DNA of 35,162 nt from Candidatus Doudnabacteria bacterium RIFCSPHIGHO2_02_FULL_42_25 (GTDB lineage: Bacteria > Patescibacteriota > Doudnabacteria > UBA920 > O2-02-FULL-48-8): the NCBI GenBank assembly GCA_001777665.1, contig MFEQ01000001.1, forward strand, positions 1-35,162. Reading direction: 5' to 3'. A program made the position numbers and the translations under genes. The notes under the pieces are model-generated. The model had not been told where the DNA came from and made no database searches. It was given only the letters and a program-made list of their open reading frames with translations. Positions 1-9,433 of this stretch are shown piece by piece. Numbering within the stretch: position 1 is the stretch's first letter; the number at the start of each line of letters is the position of its first letter.

Positions 1-507
1 AACTTTTATCCGTTGAGCTTCCACCCTTCCACGAAGGATGGTCGGATCACTAACTTCTACTTTCGTATCTGCGCGGCGTGCCAGCCTTGCAGTTAAGCGA
101 GCTTTTGCGTTTGCGCGTCACACTCCGTTTCCATCGGAGCTAAGCTCACCTTAATAAACGCCTCCGTTACCATTTAGGAGGCAACCGCCCCAGTTAAACT
201 ACCCATGAGCCACTGTCCCTTTGTTGGTTAAATAAAGGTTAGAAACAAAAATCTTTCAGGGTGGTATTTCACTTGTCGCCTCCATACCAGCTAGCGCCAG
301 TACTTCGAAGGCTCCCACCTATGCTAAACAAAAAAATTCTTGCATCAATGACACACTATAGTAAAGCTTCATAGGGTCTTTCCGTCTTGTTGCGGGTAGA
401 CGGCATCTTTACCGTCAATGTAAATTCATCGGGTTAATCCTTAAGACAGTCCCCTACTCGTTATGCCATTCGTGCGGGTCGTAACTTACACGACAAGGAA
501 TTTCGCT

Positions 508-1237
508 CGGGTCTTTCTTAATCTTTTATGATTAAGTGCTGTTAAGCCTGCATATCGCTATGCAGTTGGGACTATATCTTGTCGTCTTTTGGACGACCTT
601 GGCGTATAGTCTCTGAGGATTCTAATTAGTTTATCTCGCGATTTTTTGTGATTCATCTTTTGTGTAAGTCTGGCTATTTTAAGCATTCCGCCAATTGCGA
701 GGTGCTTATTCTGTAGCATTAACTCAACACACTTTGCGAACAACAAAAAATCATTTCGCTTCGAGGTTATCAGTTTATTCCGTTTAAAAAAGGGAATAAT
801 TACTCGTTTCAAATCTTCGCGATTAGTAACTTTATAGCTGTATAAATCTTCTTTATGATTATCATGTCTTCGATTTCGGTAAATTTTACCAATTCCGAAG
901 AAAATCTTAATCACTTCTAAAGACCTTAGACTACGCTGACCTTGCACTACTGCAAAGTTTTGCGAAATTTGATAACCAGTCTTGTAACCTCTCCGGATTC
1001 TAGTGGCTTCCTGACGATCTGGCTGTTTCGTGAAATTAATCGAGAAACAACCTTCTCCATCAACAAACCCTAAAATCCAACCAATTAGCCTTTCCTGCTG
1101 ATTGTCTGCACGAGACGCATTTTTACTTTGTTTCATAAGACAAGGAATAAATATCCATTGTCATTATAACCTAGTAGCGCTCGATACACCAGATATCCCA
1201 GCATTTGGCCAAGTTTTACTATGGCAGCTTTTAGTTC
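508..1237 (-). other. Group I intron in 23S rRNA, inserted after E. coli-equivalent U1931
   Basis: Exons GTCCTATGGT | AGCGAAATT. Intron starts GAACTAAAAGCTGCCATAG; GCTGCCATAG pairs with exon CTATGG-T-AGC (P1 with U.G at the splice site, plus P10). AAATGCTGGGATA resembles a P element, AAGATATAGTCC resembles the S/P7 element, and the last intron nucleotide is G. Confidence 0.93.
558..1136 (-). CDS. LAGLIDADG homing endonuclease encoded in the 23S intron
   Basis: 192 aa with ILGFVDGEGCFSINF (single LAGLIDADG motif), located inside the group I intron. Confidence 0.92.
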   Translation of the reverse strand: MKQSKNASRADNQQERLIGWILGFVDGEGCFSINFTKQPDRQEATRIRRGYKTGYQISQNFAVVQGQRSLRSLEVIKIFFGIGKIYRNRRHDNHKEDLYSYKVTNREDLKRVIIPFFKRNKLITSKRNDFLLFAKCVELMLQNKHLAIGGMLKIARLTQKMNHKKSRDKLIRILRDYTPRSSKRRQDIVPTA

Positions 1238-1754
1238 ACCATAGGACGATTATAGTTATCGCCGGCGTTCATTAGGGCTTGGCTCTTGAGCTTGCGCAAA
1301 AGAGTTTAACCTTCTAACACTGGCCAGGCATCAGCCCGTATACTTCCCCTTGCGGGTTTGCACGGACCTAAGTTTTTGATAAACAGTCGGGAGGGGTCAG
1401 TCGCTGCGACCCAGCTCCACTCATCAAAAACTACTATGTCTTAGAGTGTATTGTCTTAAACTGGAACATTACTCTCAAATTCATCATAGAATCTGAAGAG
1501 TGGGGCTGGGCAAGGCATATTGCTAACTTACGCCTGCTTTTTTGCCGAGTTCCTTAAGGATTATTGTCCCGGTCACCTTAGTATTCTAGCACTCATCCAC
1601 CTGTGTCGGTTTGCGGTACGATCACTTATAACTATTTAGCAAAGTCACCTCTTGCGAGACAACTTCGCTAATCCCTAGCAACGTTTCTTGACACCTTGGT
1701 TCGTCCAAATTGCCCGTTACCGAGCTTCTCTCATGTTTTCACTGTTACAGTAAT

Positions 1755-1835
1755 CCAAGTTCGGAGATCGGAAGTCGGATAATCAGAAGTCGAATTTCTC
1801 CGATCTCTGACATCTGATCTCTGACCTCCGAACTG
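1755..1835. repeat. Palindromic heptad-repeat element, copy A, inside 23S
   Basis: CCAAGTTCGGAGATCGGAAGTCGGATAATCAGAAGTCG...CTCTGACCTCCGAACTGG; arms built from 7-nt units of the type RGTCRGA. Confidence 0.85.
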
Positions 1836-2170
1836 GACACATAGACGCTTGGGGTTTACCTCAAGCACCCAGCTAAGAACACAAGAACACATATAGTCAA
1901 AATATGCTCGGATTACCATGATGTGTAATTGCATCAGTATTATAAGCGGTTACGGAATATCAACCGTATTTGCCATCATCCGCACCCGTTCGGGTACGAA
2001 CTTAGGATCGACTAACCCTGGGATGATTATCATTGCCCAGGAAACCTTGGATTTTCGGTGTGCATGATTCTCACATGCATACATATTACTTATTCCAACA
2101 TTCTCACTTGTATGCAGTCCACAGAGAGTTCCCTCTCTGCTTCAGCCCACATACAACGCTCCTCTACCAC

Positions 2171-2253
2171 CCAAGTTCAGAGATCGGAAGTCGGATAATC
2201 AGAAGTCGGATTTCTCTGACCTCTGACATCTGATTTCTGACCTCCGAACTTGG
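2171..2253. repeat. Palindromic heptad-repeat element, copy B, inside 23S
   Basis: CCAAGTTCAGAGATCGGAAGTCGGATAATCAGAAGTCGGATTTCTCTGACCTCTGACATCTGATTTCTGACCTCCGAACTTGG; nearly identical to copies A and D. Confidence 0.87.
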
Positions 2254-2336
2254 ATCCGCGTCTTCGGTACAAAACTTAGCCCCTATACATTGTCGGCGCA
2301 AGAACGCTTGACCAGTGAGCTGTTACGCTTTCTTTA

Positions 2337-2374
<38 letters not shown>

Positions 2375-2761
2375 AGTGTTCCCACATCCTTTACACTATA
2401 GTTTTGATTTAGGGACCTTAAACGGCGGTGTGGATTCTTCTCCATTAGACAAACGAAGCTTAGACCTCATTGTCTGACTCCATGCCCTTAAGTGTTTGAA
2501 TTCGGAGTTTGGTTCGGTCTACGAGATTGCTCCCGCAGAGCCGATTCAGTGCTCTACCTCAAACACGTGCGGCACAGGCTAGCCCTAAAGCTATTTCGAG
2601 GAGAACCAGCTATTACCCAGTTCGATTGGAATTTCTCCCCTACTCACAGTTCATCGCGGAATTTTGCAACATTCTAGCGTTCGGACCTCCCGTTACTTTT
2701 ACATAACGTTCATCCTGACCATGAGTAGATCACCGGGTTTCGGGTTTAGCGCACGCTACCT

Positions 2762-2813
2762 AAAATCGGAAATCAGAGGTCGGAAAATCTCCGATTATCT
2801 GATATCTGATTTT
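2762..2813. repeat. Palindromic heptad-repeat element, shorter copy C, inside 23S
   Basis: AAATCGGAAATCAGAGGTCGGAAAATCTCCGATTATCTGATATCTGATTTTT. Confidence 0.8.
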
Positions 2814-3003
2814 TACGCCCTATTAAGGCTCGCTTTCACTATACCTTCGCATTTGATAATGCTTAAGTAAGCAACGTACGGCTAACTCGTTGGATCATTC
2901 TTCAATAGGCACGCGGTCACTCACAACACCCTGCGGCGTTGGAGCTCCCACTCGATTGTAAGTGTATGGTTTCAGGTACTATTTCATCGCCCTCACCGGG
3001 CTG

Positions 3004-3040
<37 letters not shown>

Positions 3041-3963
3041 ATCAATTTGAGTATTTAGTCTTATGTCGTAGTCGACACAGATTCCAACTAGATTTCACGT
3101 GTCTAGTTGTACTTAACAAACCATTCGGAAGATATAAGAGGTTTTTCGCGCTACACGGCTATCACGTTCTTTGGCTGGTCTTTCCAGACCATTCGGCTAA
3201 ACAGCTCCAACTGAATCTTCAAGAACTTTACAGAGTTCTAATGAATGATTGTTACAACACTAATCCTTGCAACGCCTGTAAGCTTTAATCCGAGTTTGAA
3301 ATAATCTTGCGATTACTCTTCGACTCGAAGACACAAAGTTAGTTTAGACTCCTCCCCGTTCGCTCGCCACTACTAGGAGAATGAGACAATATTCGATTTG
3401 AACTTCAATATCAAAAGTTCAAATTAAATAATGCCCTTATTTTCTTTTCCACATGCTACTGAGATGTTTCACTTCGCATGGTTCCCGATCTCGTATCCAC
3501 CACGGATACTGATCATCTGTTCTTCAAACAGATAGGTTTCCCCATTCGGACACCTCCGGATCAAAGGTTGCTTACCACCTCACCGAAGCTTTCGCAGGTT
3601 GCTGCGTCCTTCTTAGGCTCAAACTGTCAAGGCATCCACCATACACCCTTATTTGTTTAATTCTCCGCCAGATGGCGGATATTTGACTAGTAATTATTGA
3701 TTACTAGGATTTTACTAAATACTAATTTTTACGAATTTACTAATCTGAGAATTCTCTGATTCGTATATTCGCAGCTATTCGTATTTCGTAAAGTTGCCCC
3801 GCTTTACAAAGACGAGGACTTTGATTCAAGCATGTCACTGATACTTACAAATATATAAGCACAGCGTTCTTAAAAGCGCCTACCAGAATCTCATCAATTC
3901 TATACGCTTAAAAGACTAAAACATACTTCTTAGATGCCGGTTAGTTGTCAAAGGACGCTCCGC

Positions 3964-4030
3964 TTCAGAGATCGGAAATCGGATAATCGGAAGTCGGATT
4001 TCTCTGACCTCTGACATCTGATTCTCCGAA
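3964..4030. repeat. Palindromic heptad-repeat element, copy D, upstream of 23S
   Basis: TTCAGAGATCGGAAATCGGATAATCGGAAGTCGGATTTCTCTGACCTCTGACATCTGATTCTCCGAA. Confidence 0.85.
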
Positions 4031-4033
4031 TTT

Positions 4034-4120
4034 GCCGTAACTTACACAGGTCACTACTTGCTTTCAGACCCTGATTTAAGCAATCAATGCGGGGAAGTAG
4101 TGACCTCTATCTATTACGGC
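4034..4120. repeat. Long hairpin upstream of 23S
   Basis: GCCGTAA...AGGTCACTACTTGC pairs with GGAAGTAGTGACCT...TTACGGC. Confidence 0.75.
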
Positions 4121-4123
4121 TTT

Positions 4124-4201
4124 CTACGAACTTACGAATATCTACGAAAGTACGAACGGGTGTGAAACCTGTTTCGTAATTCGTTTATTTCGTATTTCGT
4201 A
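4124..4201. repeat. Second palindromic short-repeat element (TACGAA units)
   Basis: CTACGAACTTACGAATATCTACGAAAGTACGAAC ... TTTCGTAATTCGTTTATTTCGTATTTCGTAG; related TTCGTA units at about 3761-3790. Confidence 0.75.
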
Positions 4202-4235
4202 GAAATCGCCCATATAAAGAACTCCTATTCGGGCG

Positions 4236-4262
4236 ATTAAAAAACCGCCTTTTGGCGGGTTT
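4236..4262 (-). terminator. Rho-independent terminator-like hairpin, minus strand
   Basis: Minus strand: AACCCGCCAAAAGGCGGTTTTTTAA. Confidence 0.6.
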
Positions 4263-4445
4263 CAGAGTCAGCACACAAAAAATCGTGCTAGTTCTGTAAA
4301 CCGCCTTTCTTTATCGTGTAATGTCCAGTTTTTACCATACTTTATGCCCTTTTTTTAATCTTACGCAAATTATAACTTTTTTAAGGTGTCGTGTCAAGGG
4401 CGGGCTTGGGGATAGGCTGGGGATATAAAGCGGATACAATTCAGT

Positions 4446-4580
4446 ACTCCCCTCTCCTTGAGAGGAGAGGGGTTGGGGGTGAGGTAAATTCTAAGACTTG
4501 CTGGTAATCTACCCCTCCCGCTGATCTGCGGAGAGCAGATCGGCTCCCTCCCCGCTCACGGGGAGGGAAATTCTAATTTG
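4446..4580. repeat. GC-rich MITE-like dispersed repeat, copy 1
   Basis: ACTCCCCTCTCCTTGAGAGGAGAGGGGTTGGGGGTGAGGTA...GGGGAGGGAAATTCTAATTTGA; second copy at 20119. Confidence 0.75.
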
Positions 4581-4768
4581 AAAAATCATTTGAAAAAGAG
4601 TCTACGTATTTTGCGCGATCGCTTACTTTACGTATATTCTAAAAAAAGTTATTAGCAAAAAATGTGTAATTACATCCGAGCTACGATTATTTTTCTATAA
4701 CCTAATAAGTCAAATCAGGCAAAAAGAAAAGCGAAGCAACCACTGGGATCGCAACGCTTATGTCTGAA

Positions 4769-5014
4769 CTACTTCTGCGGGGTTGACCAAGATACGTCTG
4801 GAGCCTGGAGAGGATCTGGTATTCCTTTCTTCTCCTTCAGATACCAGGCGAGAGCCTCTTTAATCAAACGACTTTTCGCTCGACCCTCGTAAAGGGCAAC
4901 TAGTTCAATGTTCATGTCGAGATTGGCGGGCATGACCAGAGTTACCCGTTTTGGTTTTGAACTGTTTGGCAACCGTAACTTGTCATCGACAACTACCTGG
5001 TTTGATCCAGCCAT
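4769..5014 (-). CDS. Small protein resembling a ribbon-helix-helix (CopG-like) regulator
   Basis: 81 aa; KRVTLVMPANLDMNIELVALYEGRAKSRLIKEALAWYLKEK pattern; strong SD GGAGGAGCTATG. Confidence 0.7.
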   Translation of the reverse strand: MAGSNQVVVDDKLRLPNSSKPKRVTLVMPANLDMNIELVALYEGRAKSRLIKEALAWYLKEKKGIPDPLQAPDVSWSTPQK

Positions 5015-5042
5015 AGCTCCTCCGCTTATACGAAGAGTGGTT

Positions 5043-5085
5043 CAAAAAAAGAAAGCGCCGCAACCCTGTTAGGTCGCCGCGCTTT
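5043..5085 (-). terminator. Terminator-like hairpin downstream of the 5101..5346 gene
   Basis: Minus: AAAGCGCGGCGACCTAACAGGGTTGCGGCGCTTTCTTTTTTT. Confidence 0.7.
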
Positions 5086-5100
5086 GAGGTCGAGGCGGGT

Positions 5101-5346
5101 TTAGACGGACACTGCTATCGGCGCTGCGTCGAGCAGCGACTCCGCCATCTGCAAACTACATGGCGGTCTCATGGTCACCGTCAGTAGATTGAGTGCAGCG
5201 TCTCGATCGATCACCTCGTAGTCCTGCATGGTCCCGTCGTAGCGCCTCCATTCACCTGCCAGCCAGATGTCGATGTTACGGCCCTTCTCACGCAGAAGAA
5301 CCGTGCCGCGCGACAAAAACCTCTGACCTGGTATGTTCGTGCTCAT
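5101..5346 (-). CDS. Hypothetical protein, 81 aa
   Basis: ORF with strong SD GGGAGGATCCATG and its own downstream terminator. Confidence 0.6.
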   Translation of the reverse strand: MSTNIPGQRFLSRGTVLLREKGRNIDIWLAGEWRRYDGTMQDYEVIDRDAALNLLTVTMRPPCSLQMAESLLDAAPIAVSV

Positions 5347-5497
5347 GGATCCTCCCGCATGAAATGATAGTCGGCCAATCCGACTGAAATTACAGGAATA
5401 TTAATGTATACAAATAAAAAAAGCAACCTGGGGAAAACTAATATAAAGTTATATAAAATTGCTACCTATTTTATACAAATGTAAAAAATAGGGCACA

Positions 5498-5521
5498 AAA
5501 AAGCAAATGCTGGGCATTTGC
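5498..5521 (-). terminator. Terminator-like hairpin downstream of the 5523..5813 gene
   Basis: Minus: GCAAATGCCCAGCATTTGCTTTTTT. Confidence 0.75.
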
Positions 5522-5522
5522 A

Positions 5523-5813
5523 CTAAGCTGCGGATTCTTTCTGCTTGCTCATTTCCTCCTTGAGTCGCTGTACTTTGTCCTTCGAGATCCTGAATTGATG
5601 ACCCACCAGGTGTGTGGCGTGCTTTACCGCCTCAACCATCGAAATATTCAGCAAACCTGCTGCTTCCCGAACTGAATAAGTCTGGTCCAGGACCGCTTGT
5701 ACTTCTTCCGAGAACAATGTGCTGTTCTCCCGCGCTGTTCTTTCGAGATCCAGCTTGCGATGGAAGGCTTCCGCATCACGGATCTTTCTCGAATTACAAC
5801 TAACTGGTTTCAT
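5523..5813 (-). CDS. Hypothetical protein with a possible helix-turn-helix/excisionase-like segment
   Basis: 96 aa; SVREAAGLLNISMVEAVKHATHLVGHQFRISKDKVQRLKEEM; SD TTAGGAGGCGGCAATG. Confidence 0.65.
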   Translation of the reverse strand: MKPVSCNSRKIRDAEAFHRKLDLERTARENSTLFSEEVQAVLDQTYSVREAAGLLNISMVEAVKHATHLVGHQFRISKDKVQRLKEEMSKQKESAA

Positions 5814-5972
5814 TGCCGCCTCCTAACATAAGCTTAGCAAAAAGAAAAACGCCGCGACAGAGATCGGAGATTGGTAATAATATTTGATTTTAATTAAAAG
5901 AAGTGGATTCCGGATCGCCCTTCGCCTCTGATTAATCCAATGGAACGTAGCGTCCGGGATGGTTATAGAAAG

Positions 5973-7970
5973 TTACCGTCCCAAAAGCTTCAAGAATTCC
6001 TTTTCGTTGAGAATTTTTATGCCCAGATTCTCGGCTTTGTCAGCTTTCGAGCCAGGGCTATCTCCGACAACGATGAAATCAGTATTTTTGGATACCGAGC
6101 TCACCCAATCCCCACCGGCTTCTCTGACAGCTTCTTTCGCTTCTTCTCGGCTCATGGTATCAAGTGATCCTGTAACCACTATTGATTTACCAGTCAATGC
6201 AGTTGTTTTGATTTTCACATTTTCAATTCTTACCCCTGCATCAATCAATCCAGAAACTAAATCTTTATTCGCCGATTTATTAAACCAACTATAAGCCGAC
6301 TCCGCCACGACTTCGCCGATATTGGGAATACTATTAATTTCTTCTTTTGACGCATCCATCACGGCCTTGATCGAACCAAATCTAGAGGCAAGATCAAAGG
6401 CAGTCTCCTCCCCGACGTGCGGAATGCCTAGCGAGTATATAAATTTGGGCAAAGTAATTTTTTTATGGTCTTGAATGGAGTTGACGATATTCTCTGCACT
6501 TTTTTCGCCGAATCGTTCCAGCGATTGGATATCTTCTTTCTTTAGATGGAACAAATCAACGACATCGGAAATCAACCCTTCGTCTTTGAATCGTTTCAAA
6601 ATCTTCGGTCCGACAGTATATATATCAAAGGCGGAAACAAAATGCTCCATGGCCCGGACGTTTTTGGTCGGGCAGTCATCATTGGTACAAAAATAATCCA
6701 CCCCACGTCGTGTGACCAATTCCTTACAAACTGGGCAATACTTCGGCATATTAAACTTTTTCTCTTTGCCCGTGCGAAGTTTCGGGAGCACTTCGACCAC
6801 ATCCGGTATGACGTCCCCTGCCCTCTGGATGACCACTGTGTCGCCAATTCTGACATCTAAGCGTCGAATCTCGTCTTCATTATGTAATGTGGCTCTTGAA
6901 ACAGTTGTCCCCCCTACAAACACAGGTCGTAAAAATGCCACCGGAGTTAGTTTGCCAGTCCGACCGACATTAATGTTAATGTTCTCAACCACTGTCGTGA
7001 CTTGTTCGGGTGCAAATTTAAAGGCCACTATCCCACGCGGTGCCTTCCCTACAACTCCAAAACGTTTGTATAAATCAATTTGATTGACAGAGACTACGAC
7101 CCCATCAATTCCGAATGGTAATTTTTCTCTGGCTTTTTCAATTTGTTTATAAAATTCATGTACACCCTCTAAATTTTTTACGGTCTTTTGATATTCCGAA
7201 ATCCTAAATCCTAAATCTTTAATCTTTTTATGAATTTCCGCATGAGTTTTCAATCCATGATCAGTGACAATGTCATAAGCATAGTACTGCAGGTTTCGAG
7301 AAGCTGTAATTTTTGGATCGAGCTGACGAAGTGAACCAGCAGCAGCATTTCTGGTATTCGCATACAGGACCTTGCCTTCTTTTTCTTGCTGTTTATTTAA
7401 CTTCTTCCAGGCTTCTTTCGGCATCACTATTTCGCCCCGGACTTCGACTTCTTTTCGTTCATCAATTTCCAAAGGGATTGATTGGATGGTCCGGATGTTA
7501 TTGGTAACGTTTTCGCCGACAAACCCATCGCCTCTGGTCGCAGCTATCCCTAACTCCCCTTTTTCATAACGCAAACTGATGGCTAGACCATCAAATTTCA
7601 GCTCCACAAAATAATCCCACCGTTCGTCTGGAAGAATTTTTCGCAGTCGATCTTCCCAGGCTTGAACTTCTTCAAAGCTAAACGCATCGGAGAGTGAAAG
7701 CATCCGTCTTTGATGAGTAACTTTTTCAAACTTATCCAAAGCGACTCCGCCCACACGATTAGTCGGTGAATTTTTCAATTTGAACTGTGGATAATCCTTC
7801 TCTAAACCCACTAACTCTTGGGTTAAAGAGTCATAAATTTGATCAGTTACAGAGGGATCATCGAGTACATGATAACGGTATCTAAGGTCATTTATCTGAT
7901 CCGTAAGCTTCTTTATCCGTTCTTGAATTTTTTGTCCGCCAGCTGGCGGATGAGTTGCTTTGACAGGCAT
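5973..7970 (-). CDS. ligA: NAD-dependent DNA ligase LigA
   Basis: 665 aa; KFDGLAISLRYEKG active-site lysine motif, Zn-finger cysteines (CPVC...CTNDDC), HhH region, C-terminal BRCT. Confidence 0.97.
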   Translation of the reverse strand: MPVKATHPPAGGQKIQERIKKLTDQINDLRYRYHVLDDPSVTDQIYDSLTQELVGLEKDYPQFKLKNSPTNRVGGVALDKFEKVTHQRRMLSLSDAFSFEEVQAWEDRLRKILPDERWDYFVELKFDGLAISLRYEKGELGIAATRGDGFVGENVTNNIRTIQSIPLEIDERKEVEVRGEIVMPKEAWKKLNKQQEKEGKVLYANTRNAAAGSLRQLDPKITASRNLQYYAYDIVTDHGLKTHAEIHKKIKDLGFRISEYQKTVKNLEGVHEFYKQIEKAREKLPFGIDGVVVSVNQIDLYKRFGVVGKAPRGIVAFKFAPEQVTTVVENININVGRTGKLTPVAFLRPVFVGGTTVSRATLHNEDEIRRLDVRIGDTVVIQRAGDVIPDVVEVLPKLRTGKEKKFNMPKYCPVCKELVTRRGVDYFCTNDDCPTKNVRAMEHFVSAFDIYTVGPKILKRFKDEGLISDVVDLFHLKKEDIQSLERFGEKSAENIVNSIQDHKKITLPKFIYSLGIPHVGEETAFDLASRFGSIKAVMDASKEEINSIPNIGEVVAESAYSWFNKSANKDLVSGLIDAGVRIENVKIKTTALTGKSIVVTGSLDTMSREEAKEAVREAGGDWVSSVSKNTDFIVVGDSPGSKADKAENLGIKILNEKEFLKLLGR
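7936..7951. repeat. Short palindrome TCCGCCAGCTGGCGGA-type inside the ligA 5' coding region
   Basis: GTCCGCCAGCTGGCGGAT; related palindromes at about 3662, 8561, 12432 and 30507. Confidence 0.7.
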
Positions 7971-8002
7971 TTTTTAGTAACGTAAAATTTAAATAAAGAG
8001 AG

Positions 8003-8560
8003 ATGAAATATATCAAACCCCATTTATCACCCGAGCTTCGTGCTCAGATTTCTCCGCATTCGCGGAAGGATGTGATGCTTGTCGCAACGGGTGTATTTTT
8101 TTTACTGATATCTGCCGGTTTGGGGTATAACCTCTGGCCGAAATCCGATGCTAGTGTCGCTCCCCGTATTAATAATACTGAAAAACAAGTCTTGGGAGCA
8201 ACTACCCAGCAAACCGTACAGCCCACCCCCGAAGTCGTCCAGTCCGAATTTACAGAATATGTGGTAAAAAATGGCGATACTTTGTTTAATATCAGCCAAA
8301 AATATAACGTCCGCTGGGATTCGATTGCCCAAATCAATAGCTTATCTGAGCCTTATTTGCTTCACGCTGGGATGAGCCTAAAAATTCCCCAAGCGACGAC
8401 CAGTGCCATTCCTAATAAAGTCTATACAATCAAAAATGGAGATACTCTAGTCTCCATCGCCAAACAATTCAATATTACGGTTGATGATATTATCGCTGTC
8501 AACCCCAATCTCCAACAATCCGATCTCATCACCGTAGGTCAAATATTAAAACTCCCCTAA
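8003..8560 (+). CDS. Membrane-anchored protein with two LysM domains
   Basis: N-terminal TM segment, then two LysM repeats (EYVVKNGDTLFNISQKYNV..., VYTIKNGDTLVSIAKQFNI...). Confidence 0.93.
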   Translation: MKYIKPHLSPELRAQISPHSRKDVMLVATGVFFLLISAGLGYNLWPKSDASVAPRINNTEKQVLGATTQQTVQPTPEVVQSEFTEYVVKNGDTLFNISQKYNVRWDSIAQINSLSEPYLLHAGMSLKIPQATTSAIPNKVYTIKNGDTLVSIAKQFNITVDDIIAVNPNLQQSDLITVGQILKLP

Positions 8561-8597
8561 TCCGCCGGCCGGCGGAGCCAGCCGGCGGAAGTTTTTT
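8561..8597. terminator. Palindromic repeat positioned as terminator between convergent genes
   Basis: TCCGCCGGCCGGCGGAGCCAGCCGGCGGAAGTTTTTT immediately after the LysM stop codon. Confidence 0.6.
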
Positions 8598-9330
8598 AGT
8601 TACCGAGATTCACTTCAATTTTACGATTAAATATTTCACTACCCGTATCCACAGCACAACTAGTGGTGGTGAGTTTGGTGTTACAGCCAAGGGAGCTGAT
8701 ACTGACTATGTCTGGCAACCCCTCATTCGTATCCACAAACGCAGTTGAAACTGCAGCTCCACCCAGAGTTGACAACCTGACAATCAGCCGGCCTTCCCTC
8801 CCAACCGCGACAGCGGCGATCGGAAATGGTACTACAGGGTCACCTGGTGCAATTAGGGCTGACGCCACTGGTGTGTCGTCTAACCGTAAAATCTCAACCC
8901 GGATCGACACAGGCCCAGTATTCAGAACATCGACATTGTTATAATAAGTCACCCCAGCTCCATCTAAAAGATCGATATCGCCATTCGGGTCATCTGGATT
9001 ATATAACAAAATATCAATCGGCTGGACTGTAATATCAAAGGTTCCACCACCAAAGGATTTACAATATGTAACTTCAGAAACAGCGTTATAGGCCACGAGC
9101 GGCGGATTGGTTTTGCATGCCGTTACCGCTGAAATATCATCGCGTTTAAGAGTCCACAACCCTTGTTCTATGCCGGCTTCTGCCGCCGCATAACCTGGTT
9201 CCGTCAGCAGAGTGGCTCTGGAACTACGAATCTCCCGCACGACAAATGTCGAAACCGCGGCTGCGACTAAACTCATCGCGGATAAAATCAGAATCGATAA
9301 TAATAATGTGACACCTCGTTGGTTGGTCAT
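8596..9330 (-). CDS. PilX-like pilus assembly/minor pilin protein
   Basis: N-terminus MTNQRGVTLLLSILILSAMSLVAAAVSTFVVREIRSSR; last gene of the pilus operon. Confidence 0.7.
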   Translation of the reverse strand: MTNQRGVTLLLSILILSAMSLVAAAVSTFVVREIRSSRATLLTEPGYAAAEAGIEQGLWTLKRDDISAVTACKTNPPLVAYNAVSEVTYCKSFGGGTFDITVQPIDILLYNPDDPNGDIDLLDGAGVTYYNNVDVLNTGPVSIRVEILRLDDTPVASALIAPGDPVVPFPIAAVAVGREGRLIVRLSTLGGAAVSTAFVDTNEGLPDIVSISSLGCNTKLTTTSCAVDTGSEIFNRKIEVNLGN

Positions 9331-9433
9331 CCCGTTTAGAAATAATGATTAGTTAGATAAATAGATAAAATAAAATTTAAGTTCGAACTGGTACACTGTG
9401 AGACGGTCGCCGATGTAAAATTTCTAACGGGAC

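Noticed and set aside
5959-7569. Multiple plus-strand and alternate-frame ORFs opposite ligA
   Set aside because: Fully overlapped by the well-supported ligA gene; no recognisable protein features.
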